Made by a program: the position numbers and the translations under genes
Assembly: GCA_046046245.1 (NCBI GenBank)
Contig: JBJOKE010000018.1
Coordinates: forward strand, 111,768-175,767
Direction of reading: 5' to 3'
Source: UBA4615 sp046046245
Lineage (GTDB): Bacteria > Pseudomonadota > Gammaproteobacteria > Burkholderiales > Burkholderiaceae_E
DNA: 64,000 bases
Shown here: positions 57,088-64,000 of the stretch, piece by piece
How positions within the stretch are numbered: position 1 is the first letter of the stretch
Layout: every line of letters starts with the position of its first letter
Notes under the pieces: model-generated
Told to the model about the DNA's origin: nothing
Databases searched by the model: none
What the model saw: only the letters and a program-made list of their open reading frames with translations

Positions 57088-58134
57088 ATGGCCCTCGGTG
57101 ACTTCATCAGGAAGCAGTTCATCGACATCCTGCAGTGGGCCGAGCAGCCCGACGGGGTGCTGATGTGGCGCTTCCCCATGGCCGACCAGGAGATCCAGTA
57201 CGGCGGCTCGCTGACCGTCCGCGAGGCGCAGGCCGCGGTCTTCGTCAACGAGGGCAAGGTCGCCGACGTCTTCGCCCCCGGCCGCTACACGCTGACCACG
57301 CAGACGCTGCCGGTCCTCACCTACCTGAAGAACTGGGACAAGCTCTTCGAGTCCCCGTTCAAGTCCGACGTCTACTTCTTCTCCACCCGTCAGCAGATCG
57401 GCCGGCGCTGGGGCACGCCGCAGGCGATCTCGGTCCGCGACAAGGACTTCGGGATGGTGCGGATGCGGGCGTTCGGGCTCTATGCGTACCGCGTCGCCGA
57501 TCCGAGGAAGTTCTTCACCGAGGTCGCCGGCAACCGCGCGCAGGTGGTGGTCGACGATCTCGACGAGCAGCTCGACGGCCACGTGCTCGCGAGCCTCGCG
57601 GCCGCGGTCGGCAACTCGGGCGTGCCCTTCCTCGACATGGCGGCGAACCAGACGCTGCTCGCGCAGGCGATCGCCAAGGAGGTCGCGCCGATGTTCGAGT
57701 CGATCGGCCTCGCGCTCGACAGCTTCAACATCCAGTCGATCAGCCTGCCCGAGCCGCTTCAGGAGGCCCTCGACAAGCGGATCGCGATGGGCATGGCCGG
57801 GAACCTCGACGCCTATGCGAAGTTCCAGACGGCGAACGCGATCCCGATCGCCGCCGGCAACGAGGGCGGGCTGGGCGGTCTGGGTGCACAGCTCGGCGCC
57901 GGAGCCGCGATCGGCGCGGCGATGGGGCAGGCGATGGGCATGGGCGGGGCGGCCGCGCCGGCCGCAGGCGGGGTCGGCGCCGCCGCCGGGGCAGGGGCTG
58001 CGGCCGCCGGTGCCGCAGCCGAGTCGCCGGAGGACCGCCTCGGGAAGCTCAAGGGCCTGCTCGACCGCGGGCTGATCAGTCAGGCCGACTTCGACGGCGC
58101 GAAGGCCGAGATCCTGAAGAAGCTGATCGGCTGA
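57088..58134 (+). CDS. SPFH-domain protein with C-terminal SHOCT (YdjI/virion-core-like)
   Basis: A 348-residue protein. Residues 1-240 form an SPFH/Band 7-like domain of the YdjI type: MALGDFIRKQFIDILQW, VREAQAAVFVNEGKVADVFA and GRYTLTTQTLPVLTYLKNW. It has no TM segment of its own. Residues about 260-305 are Gly/Ala-rich low complexity, and the end is a SHOCT motif, EDRLGKLKGLLDRGLISQAD. SPFH proteins scaffold membranes or oligomerise at them. AGGAG precedes the ATG by 7 bp. It sits between DUF350 and DUF4178 in one transcript. Confidence 0.87.
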   Translation: MALGDFIRKQFIDILQWAEQPDGVLMWRFPMADQEIQYGGSLTVREAQAAVFVNEGKVADVFAPGRYTLTTQTLPVLTYLKNWDKLFESPFKSDVYFFSTRQQIGRRWGTPQAISVRDKDFGMVRMRAFGLYAYRVADPRKFFTEVAGNRAQVVVDDLDEQLDGHVLASLAAAVGNSGVPFLDMAANQTLLAQAIAKEVAPMFESIGLALDSFNIQSISLPEPLQEALDKRIAMGMAGNLDAYAKFQTANAIPIAAGNEGGLGGLGAQLGAGAAIGAAMGQAMGMGGAAAPAAGGVGAAAGAGAAAAGAAAESPEDRLGKLKGLLDRGLISQADFDGAKAEILKKLIG

Positions 58135-58150
58135 CCGGGCGCGCGCGCCG

Positions 58151-59641
58151 ATGTTCTCCGCGCAGTGCCCGGCCTGCGGCGCGAAGGTCTCGCTGCGCGC
58201 GAGCACCTCGACGACCGCCGTCTGCGGGTTCTGCAGGAGCACCCTCGTCCGCCGGGCCGAGGTGCTCGAGCGGATCGGCGTCCAGGGCGAGCTGCTCGAG
58301 GACCACGCGCGCGTGCAGATCGGCACCGGTGGCCGCTTCGACGACGCCGGCTTCTCGGTCGTCGGTCGTATCCAGCTGCGCTACGACGACGGCGCCTGGA
58401 ACGAGTGGTACGTGCTGTTCGACGACGGCAGCACCGGCTGGCTCAGCGAGGCGAGCGGACAGTACGCCGTGACCTTCGACCGCGGCCGCGAGCCGGCAGC
58501 GCCCGGCTGGGATGCGCTGTCGCCCGGGACGCCGGCCATGATCGGCGGCGAGCGCTGGACCGTCACCGACCGGCGCACCGCGCGCTGCACGGCGGCCGAG
58601 GGCGAGCTGCCGTTCCCGGTCGACAGCCGCTGGGAGGCGAAGGTCGTCGACCTGCGCCGCGACGACCGGCTGATGACCCTCGACTGGTCCGACGGCACGC
58701 CGCCCGTGCGCTTCGCGGGCCGCGCGGTCGAGCTCGACGCGCTGCGGCCGACCGGGCTGCGCACGGTGGCGGCGGTCGAGGAGGCCGCCGGCGCGATCGA
58801 CGAGGGGCTGCGGACGCTGTCCTGTCCGTCCTGCGGCGCGCCGGTGCGCTACGTGCCGAAGCTGGCCGCGAACGTCACCTGCCGGCAGTGCAAGTCCGAG
58901 CTCACCGGCGGGGCCGGGGGCCTGGCCGTCGAGGTCGAGCGTGCCGACCGCGCGCAGCGCCCGACCTGGCTCGAGCTCGGCGACGCCGGCGAGCAGGCCG
59001 GCGAGCGCTGGACGGTGATCGGCGTGCTCGCGCGCCGCACGCCCGAGGATCCGAAGGAGTGGCAGGAGTACCTGCTGTGGTCGCCGAAGGCGGGCTTCCG
59101 CTGGCTGGTGCTGGTCGAGGGTCGGCTGCAGTGGGTCGAGGTGCTGAACGAGCTGCCCGACACCGCCGGCGGCGCGGCGAAGCTGCGCGGCGAGGCCTGG
59201 CTGCGGCGCGACGCCTACGTGGCGACCACGACCTGGGTCGCCGGCAGCTTCAACTGGCGGCCGAAGGTCGGCGACCGGGCGTCGGTGGTCGACTTCGCGC
59301 CGCGCGGCGGCGACTCGTCGCGGACGCTGACGCTCGAGAAGACCGACACCGAGGCCACCTGGTCGCTCGCTGCGGAGGTGTCCGGCGACGCGATCGCGAA
59401 GGCCTTCGGCAAGGCCGCCGCGCCGGCGGGCGCGCGGCCCGCGGCCGCGGCCGCCGGTCCGGGCGTCGCCCGGCGCCGGGGTCGCGGCGTGCGCGACCTC
59501 GCCTGGCTCTTCACCGTGGTGCTCGGCGTGCTCTCGCTGCCCGCGCTGGTCTTCGGCGACTTCGAAGACCTGGTGCTGGCGGGCGTGATCGCGCTGGTCG
59601 CGCTGTGGGCGCCGCTGCGGCTGACGAAGGACACGGACTGA
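58151..59641 (+). CDS. DUF4178 protein with two zinc ribbons and C-terminal TM segments
   Basis: A 496-residue protein. Zinc ribbon 1 is Cys6, Cys9, Cys25, Cys28 (CPACG ... CGFC); a DUF4178 domain follows (about 50-200), then zinc ribbon 2 at about 224-246 (CPSCGAP ... CRQC) and a second DUF4178 domain with YLLWSPKAGFRWLVLVEG and WVEVLNELPDTAGG. The end has two TM helices (about 447-465 and 470-488). The function of DUF4178 is unknown; it recurs beside SAM decarboxylase, DUF350 and SPFH genes. It starts 16 bp after the SPFH stop and ends 4 bp before the small peptide gene. Confidence 0.87.
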   Translation: MFSAQCPACGAKVSLRASTSTTAVCGFCRSTLVRRAEVLERIGVQGELLEDHARVQIGTGGRFDDAGFSVVGRIQLRYDDGAWNEWYVLFDDGSTGWLSEASGQYAVTFDRGREPAAPGWDALSPGTPAMIGGERWTVTDRRTARCTAAEGELPFPVDSRWEAKVVDLRRDDRLMTLDWSDGTPPVRFAGRAVELDALRPTGLRTVAAVEEAAGAIDEGLRTLSCPSCGAPVRYVPKLAANVTCRQCKSELTGGAGGLAVEVERADRAQRPTWLELGDAGEQAGERWTVIGVLARRTPEDPKEWQEYLLWSPKAGFRWLVLVEGRLQWVEVLNELPDTAGGAAKLRGEAWLRRDAYVATTTWVAGSFNWRPKVGDRASVVDFAPRGGDSSRTLTLEKTDTEATWSLAAEVSGDAIAKAFGKAAAPAGARPAAAAAGPGVARRRGRGVRDLAWLFTVVLGVLSLPALVFGDFEDLVLAGVIALVALWAPLRLTKDTD

Positions 59642-59645
59642 CGCG

Positions 59646-59810
59646 ATGTGGCGCGTGCTCTACGTCATCTACGCCTGCGTGGTGATCGGCGTCTACACGC
59701 TGGTCGTCTACAGCGACGAGGCGGGCATGCGCGGGGGCAGCGGCGGCTCGAGCTGGCGCAGCGGCGGCGGCTCGGGGGGAGGCTGGTCGGGTGGCACCGG
59801 ACACAAGTGA
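59646..59810 (+). CDS. 54-residue TM peptide with Gly/Ser-rich tail
   Basis: A small gene not called by length. It encodes an N-terminal TM helix (WRVLYVIYACVVIGVYTLVV) followed by SDEAGMRGGSGG and a tail with Gly/Ser/Trp repeats that ends GTGHK. It starts 4 bp after the DUF4178 stop and overlaps the SAM decarboxylase by 20 bp, so its frame is conserved by context. Small proteins with a Gly-rich tail ending in His-Lys occur in comparable clusters. The function is unknown; a membrane subunit or substrate of the system is possible. Confidence 0.7.
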   Translation: MWRVLYVIYACVVIGVYTLVVYSDEAGMRGGSGGSSWRSGGGSGGGWSGGTGHK

Positions 59811-60174
59811 CGGCGCGCGCCCGACGCACGTGATCGCCGACCTGCACGACGTCGATCCCGCCCTGCTGCGCGACGCGGCACGGATCGAGGCGCTGATGCG
59901 CGCGGCGGCGGATGCGGCGCGTGCGCGGATCGTCGCCGCCCACTTCCACCGCTTCGGCGGCGAAGGCGGCGTGACCGGCGTCCTGCTCCTCGCCGAGTCC
60001 CACCTGTCGATCCACACCTGGCCCGAGCACGGGCTGGCGGCGGTCGACGCGTTCATGTGCGGCGACGCGCGCGCCGAGGTCGCGGTGGCCTCGTTGAGCA
60101 CGGCGATGCGGGCACGGCTCGGCACCCACGCCGTCGTCGTGCGCGGCGTGCGGCCGCGCCAGGCCTCTCAGTAG
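59791..60174 (+). CDS. speD: S-adenosylmethionine decarboxylase proenzyme
   Basis: A 127-residue prokaryotic class 1B proenzyme. Self-cleavage yields the pyruvoyl group from Ser70 in LLLAESHLSIHTWPE; His75 and Cys90 (DAFMCGD) complete the site with the same spacing as the Thermotoga enzyme (Ser63, His68, Cys83). It makes decarboxylated SAM, the aminopropyl donor for aminopropyltransferases. Translation starts at GTG 59791 within the preceding small gene, implying coupling. Its stop overlaps the convergent GH15 gene by 7 bp. Confidence 0.93.
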   Translation: MAPDTSDGARPTHVIADLHDVDPALLRDAARIEALMRAAADAARARIVAAHFHRFGGEGGVTGVLLLAESHLSIHTWPEHGLAAVDAFMCGDARAEVAVASLSTAMRARLGTHAVVVRGVRPRQASQ

Positions 60175-62021
60175 GCGTCCTCCCAGGGACGCGAGAGGCG
60201 CATCGCGCACTGGATCAGTCCGACCATCGTGTAGGTCTGCGGGCAGTTGCCCCACAGCTCTCCGGTGGTCGGGTCCACGTCCTCCGACAGCAGCCCGAGC
60301 GGGCTGCGGATCGCGAGCAGCCGCTCGAAGATCGCCCGCGCGCGATCGGTCTCGCCGAGCGCGGCGAGGGCCAGCACCCACCACTGCGTGCAGACGAGGA
60401 ACGCGGTCTCCGGACAGCCGAAGTCGTCCTGCTCGTCGTAGCGCAGCAGGAAGTCGCCGCGGCGCAGCCGCGACTCGATCGCGCGGACCGTCGACGCGAA
60501 GCGCGGGTCGGAGGCCGGCAGGAACTGCAGTTCGGCGAGCAGCAGCAGGCTCGCGTCGAGCCGGTCGCCGCCGAAGGTCGAGGCGAAGGCCTGCAGCGCG
60601 GGGTTCCACGCGCGCTCGCAGATCGTCGCGTGGATCCGCGCGGCGTGCGCGGCCCAGTGCGCGCGGCGCGACTCGAGGTCGAGCTGCGCTGCGATCCGCG
60701 CGAGCCGGTCGCAGGCCGCCCAGCACATCAGGCTCGAGAAGGTGTGCACCCGGCGGCTGCCGCGCAGCTCCCAGAGCCCCGCGTCCGGGTCCTGGTGGTG
60801 GGCGACCGCGCGATCGCCGAGCTTCTCCAGCTCGGCGAAGATCCGCGCGTCCGCGGTGTGCTCGAGCCGCCGGTCGAAGAACGCGTGCGCGGCGGCGAGC
60901 ACGGCCTCGCCGTAGACGTCGTGCTGGACCTGGACATAGGCGGCGTTGCCCACGCGCACCGGCCCCATCCCGCGGTAGCCCGGCAGCGACGGCGCGACGG
61001 ACTCCTCGAGCACCGCCTCGCCGCTGATGCCGTAGACCGGCTGCAGCGGGCCGGCGCCGGCGTCGGCCACCACGTCGAGGATGTAGTTCAGGTAACGCTG
61101 CATCGTGCCGGTCGCGCCGAGCCGGTTCAGCACGTTGACGACGAAGTAGGCGTCGCGCAGCCAGCAGTAGCGGTAGTCCCAGTTGCGGCCGCTGGCCGCG
61201 GCCTCCGGGATCGACGTCGTCACCGCCGCGACGATCGCGCCGGTGTCGTCGAACGCGTTGAGCTTCAGCGTGATCGCGGCGCGGATCACCACGTCCTGCC
61301 ATTCGAAGGGCACGGCGAGGTTGCGGACCCAGCGCAGCCAGTACGAGCGCGTCTCCTCGAGGAACGTCCGGCCGACCTCGCCGGGCGCGTCGCCCAGGGT
61401 CTCGTCGATGCCGAACAGCAGCGTGACCGAGCCGTTCGCGAAGAACGCGCGCTCCTCGACGACCTGAGTGATCGGCACGTCGGTGGTCAACCGGATCGCG
61501 CCGTCGCCGTGCAGGAAGCGGATGTGGTGGGTGCCGACCACGCGCTCGGCGGGGCGCGCGCCGTATCCGCAGGCGAGTCGCGCGCGGACGATCAGCCGCG
61601 GCCGGCCCGAGACGCGGCGCACGATCCTCACCAGCATCGCCGGATTGAACATGCGGCCGTACCGGTGGAAGCGCGGGGCGAAGTCGATCACCTCGACCTC
61701 GCCGCCGTCGTCGTCGACGAGCGTGGTCACCAGGATCGGCGTGTTCGTCATGTAGGTCTGCCGCGCCGTCGCCTGCCGCTCGATCCGGACGTCGACGAAG
61801 CCGTGAGCGGGCCGCGCGTCGCCCGACAGCAGTGCGCTGCAGACCGGGTCGCCGTCGAAGCGCGGGTGGCACCACCAGACGATGCCGGCCTGCGGATCGA
61901 CGAGCGCGGCGGTGCGGGCGTTGCCGATCAGGCCGAGGTCGAGCGACGCACGGGCCGGCACGGCGTGCCGATCGGCCCCCACGGTCGCGGCGTCTGACGC
62001 AGGGCGGGCGGTCTCTGGCAT
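60168..62021 (-). CDS. Glycoside hydrolase family 15 (trehalase/glucoamylase-like)
   Basis: A 617-residue GH15 enzyme. An N-terminal beta-rich domain begins LDLGLIGNARTAALVD; the (alpha/alpha)6 catalytic domain has NWDYRYCWLRDAYFVVN, the acid residue in DAGLWELRGSRR (about residue 415) and the base Glu in LLSEDVDPTTGELWGN (about 578). This subgroup includes bacterial and mycobacterial trehalases as well as glucoamylases. The neighbours otsB, glk and otsA favour trehalose as substrate. No signal peptide is seen, so it acts in the cytosol. The ATG at 62021 has a GGGAG site; the longer frame upstream overlaps glk and is spurious. Confidence 0.88.
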   Translation of the reverse strand: MPETARPASDAATVGADRHAVPARASLDLGLIGNARTAALVDPQAGIVWWCHPRFDGDPVCSALLSGDARPAHGFVDVRIERQATARQTYMTNTPILVTTLVDDDGGEVEVIDFAPRFHRYGRMFNPAMLVRIVRRVSGRPRLIVRARLACGYGARPAERVVGTHHIRFLHGDGAIRLTTDVPITQVVEERAFFANGSVTLLFGIDETLGDAPGEVGRTFLEETRSYWLRWVRNLAVPFEWQDVVIRAAITLKLNAFDDTGAIVAAVTTSIPEAAASGRNWDYRYCWLRDAYFVVNVLNRLGATGTMQRYLNYILDVVADAGAGPLQPVYGISGEAVLEESVAPSLPGYRGMGPVRVGNAAYVQVQHDVYGEAVLAAAHAFFDRRLEHTADARIFAELEKLGDRAVAHHQDPDAGLWELRGSRRVHTFSSLMCWAACDRLARIAAQLDLESRRAHWAAHAARIHATICERAWNPALQAFASTFGGDRLDASLLLLAELQFLPASDPRFASTVRAIESRLRRGDFLLRYDEQDDFGCPETAFLVCTQWWVLALAALGETDRARAIFERLLAIRSPLGLLSEDVDPTTGELWGNCPQTYTMVGLIQCAMRLSRPWEDAY

Positions 62022-62068
62022 CGGTGCTCCCGTGGCGGCGCGGCGGGCGCGGCGGGTCGCCGCGCGGG

Positions 62069-63082
62069 TCAGCCGAGGTAGGCGAGGGCCGCGCCCCGGA
62101 GCGCGGCGAAGGGCGATGCGAGCACGCCGAGCGGCACCGTGGCGAGCCAGCCGGCGAAGCGGCCCTTCGCCTCGAAGCGCGTCCGCAGTGCGTCGAGCGG
62201 CAGCTGCCCGGCGATCCGCGGGACGATGCCGCCGCCGATCACCACGCCGCCGGTCGCGTCGAACAGCAGCGCGAGGTCGCCGGCATACGCGCCCAGCAGA
62301 TCGAGGAACGCGCGCGCCGCGCGGAGCGCGTCGGCGTCGCCGCGGGCGCAGGCCTCGAGCGTGGCCGCCGCGTCGACGTCGCGGCAGGCGCGGCCGGACT
62401 CGACGCACGCCGCCTCGTGCAGCAGCGCGAGCCCGGGACCCGACAGCAGGCGTTCCCAGGACGCGCGTCCGAAGCGCCGCGCCGCGATCTCGACCGCGAG
62501 CCGCTCCAGCGGCGTCTCGGGGGCCGCGCTCGCGTGGCCGCCCTCGGTCGCGAGCGGCTGCCAGCCGTGCGCGGTGCGCAGCAGCGCGGCCACGCCGAGC
62601 CCGCTGCCCGGGCCGAGCACCACGCGGTGGCCGTCGGCCGCGGCGACCGGCACGCCGCGGCCGGCGAGCGCCGCCGCGCCGCCCGGCGCCGGCTGCAGCT
62701 CGGCGGCGGCGAGCGAGGGCAGCGACCAGGCGAGCGCGCCGAAGTCGTTGAGCACCGACACGCGGCGCGCGCGCAGGCCGAGCTCGCCGGCGAGTGCGGC
62801 CGCGTCCACCGACCAGTCGGCATTGGTCATCGCGATCCGGCCGTCCTGCACGCGGCCGGCCGCGGCGATCGCGGCGCCGTCGATCCGCAGCCCGCCGCCG
62901 TGGCCGTCGAGGTGCTCGCGGCAGGCCGACGCGAGGTCGCGCGAGCGGGCGCGCTCGACGCGGCGCGGCTCGGTCAGCAGCCGGCCGTCGCGGGCGAGCG
63001 CGAAGCGCGCATAGGTGCCGCCGATGTCGCCGACCAGCACGACGTGGTCGCGGCGGTCCTCGTCGGGCGAGGGCTCAGGCAT
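62069..63082 (-). CDS. glk: Glucokinase
   Basis: A 337-residue bacterial glucokinase. Motifs are VLVGDIGGTYARFAL, NDFGALAW (catalytic Asp), GPGSGLGVAALL, TEGGHAS and GGVVIGGGIVPR. It phosphorylates glucose to glucose-6-phosphate. It overlaps otsB by 8 bp and precedes GH15 by 47 bp, so glucose released by trehalase activity can be rephosphorylated and reused by OtsA. Length fits the family (about 320-340). Confidence 0.94.
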   Translation of the reverse strand: MPEPSPDEDRRDHVVLVGDIGGTYARFALARDGRLLTEPRRVERARSRDLASACREHLDGHGGGLRIDGAAIAAAGRVQDGRIAMTNADWSVDAAALAGELGLRARRVSVLNDFGALAWSLPSLAAAELQPAPGGAAALAGRGVPVAAADGHRVVLGPGSGLGVAALLRTAHGWQPLATEGGHASAAPETPLERLAVEIAARRFGRASWERLLSGPGLALLHEAACVESGRACRDVDAAATLEACARGDADALRAARAFLDLLGAYAGDLALLFDATGGVVIGGGIVPRIAGQLPLDALRTRFEAKGRFAGWLATVPLGVLASPFAALRGAALAYLG

Positions 63083-63866
63083 GGGCTCGGGTCCTCAGCA
63101 TGTCGCCGATCCGGTTCGCGTCCGCGCCGTCGGCGAGCGCATCGCGCAGTTCGCCCAGCAGCGCGAGGCTCTCGCCGGGCGCGTCGAGCCGCAGGTCGCC
63201 GCTGTCGGCGATCCGCGGCCCGACCGCCACCGCGGTGCCGCGGTGGCGGCGGATGGCCTCGAACATGTCGAGGTCGGTGACGTCGTCGCCGAAGGCGATC
63301 GGCAGGCTGCCGGCGAAGGGGGGGTGCGCCATCAGCGCGTCGATGCCGCGGGCCTTCGTCGCCGCCTGCGGCTTGACCTCCAGCACGCGGCGGCCGCGCA
63401 TCACGACGAAGCGCGGGTCGTGCGCCGTGCAGGCGCGCTCGAGCGCGCGGCGCAGCGCCTGCATCGCAGGTGCGGCGAGCCGGTGGTGCACCGCGATCGC
63501 GGCGCCCTTGTCCTCGACCAGGGTCGCGCCGTGCGTGCGCGCCTCGGTCTCGATGGCGTCGCGCAGCGCGCGAGGTGCGCGCTCGGCGTGCGCGCGCTCG
63601 GGCTCGGCGCGCGGGTCGCGGCGGACCTCCAGGCCGTGCAGGCCGACGGCGACGCCTCGGAAGGGCGCGAACAGCCGGTCGAGCGCGTCGATCGAGCGGC
63701 CGCTGACGAGGGCCAGCGAGCCGCCGCTCGCACGGTGCAGGTCGTGGAGCAGCGCGACGAGCGACGGCGCCACCCGGACCGCGTCGGGGTGCGACGCGAA
63801 GTCGAGGAGCGTGCCGTCGACGTCGAGGAAGAGCGAGATCGGCCGGGCGATGATCGGACTCCGCAC
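63075..63866 (-). CDS. otsB: Trehalose-6-phosphate phosphatase
   Basis: A 263-residue HAD-superfamily phosphatase. Motif I is FLDVDGTLLDFA with the nucleophile Asp, motif II is LVSGRS, the Lys motif is VLEVKPQ and motif IV is AFGDDVTDLDMFE, all as in OtsB. It removes phosphate from trehalose-6-phosphate. It heads the leftward operon otsB-glk-GH15. A TACAAT on the minus strand at 63880-63885 is a candidate -10 box only about 14 bp upstream. Confidence 0.94.
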   Translation of the reverse strand: MRSPIIARPISLFLDVDGTLLDFASHPDAVRVAPSLVALLHDLHRASGGSLALVSGRSIDALDRLFAPFRGVAVGLHGLEVRRDPRAEPERAHAERAPRALRDAIETEARTHGATLVEDKGAAIAVHHRLAAPAMQALRRALERACTAHDPRFVVMRGRRVLEVKPQAATKARGIDALMAHPPFAGSLPIAFGDDVTDLDMFEAIRRHRGTAVAVGPRIADSGDLRLDAPGESLALLGELRDALADGADANRIGDMLRTRAHA

Positions 63867-63912
63867 GGGGGTCCGACCGATTGTACGTGCGCCCCGCCGT
63901 CAGTCGGTGCGC

Positions 63913-63938
63913 CGACGTGCGCCCGAGGGCGCACGTCG
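63913..63938. repeat. Perfect inverted repeat upstream of otsB
   Basis: CGACGTGCGCCC (63913-63924) pairs exactly with 63927-63938 across a 2-nt GA spacer. No T tract follows on either strand. It lies about 50 bp upstream of the otsB start, so it may be an operator or a terminator for a gene entering from beyond the right edge. The last 60 bases of the window show no recognisable gene. Confidence 0.7.
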
Positions 63939-64000
63939 CGCAGGGCTGCCGCCCGACGGCGGGCCACCCGCGCCGTCGCGCCGGGCGCCGCCGCCATCGC

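Overview
This is a chromosomal window of about 70% G+C from a Gram-negative bacterium, most likely a betaproteobacterium of the order Burkholderiales. The evidence is the gene order yebC-purD-hemF-nadD-rsfS-rlmH-maf-rng, a dnaE-msbA pair, a System I cytochrome c maturation operon with separate ccmH and ccmI, and proline-rich exported proteins of a Burkholderiales type. The genus cannot be fixed from the window. I found no tRNA, rRNA, CRISPR array, insertion sequence or prophage. Nearly all sequence is densely packed protein-coding DNA with many 4-bp start/stop overlaps.

Layout. 1-5.7 kb: the end of an RhlE-type helicase, gluQ, then a LysR regulator divergent from a pirin/WrbA/flavodoxin group and an fpr gene with a well-placed FNR-type box. 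5.7-19 kb: an EamA transporter, dnaE-msbA, a glycosyltransferase, two exported low-complexity proteins, an AhpD-like protein, an amidase, an exported methyltransferase and a saccharopine-dehydrogenase-like reductase. 19-25.8 kb: the leftward housekeeping operon yebC to rng. 25.9-32.4 kb: a HerA-like ATPase, an SDR with a degenerate active site, a PfkB kinase, qor, tcdA and fbp. 32.4-33.4 kb: a degraded interval that looks like the collapsed remains of a divergent TetR/dioxygenase pair, next to a strong inverted repeat. 33.4-42.5 kb: pepN, a kexin-like S8 lipoprotein protease coupled to a small propeptide-like chaperone gene, a Cys/Met-metabolism PLP enzyme, HU, an EamA transporter and dgoK. 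42.5-49.8 kb: the operon ccmIABCDEFGH, with ccmI unusually first. 49.9-63.9 kb: an aldo-keto reductase, a membrane-anchored OtsA fusion, an accessory polyamine/membrane cluster, and GH15-glk-otsB.

The most interesting block is 53.3-60.2 kb. An S-adenosylmethionine decarboxylase, a seven-TM aminopropyltransferase and an exported FAD amine-oxidase-like protein sit with a DUF350 membrane protein, an SPFH/SHOCT protein, a twin-zinc-ribbon DUF4178 membrane protein and a 54-residue TM peptide with a Gly/Ser tail. I infer a polyamine-linked membrane system. It lies between otsA and the otsB-glk-GH15 operon, which together form a trehalose synthesis and turnover set. A second strong candidate is the protease/external-chaperone pair at 36.3-38.5 kb, which resembles the Aeromonas sobria ASP/ORF2 arrangement.
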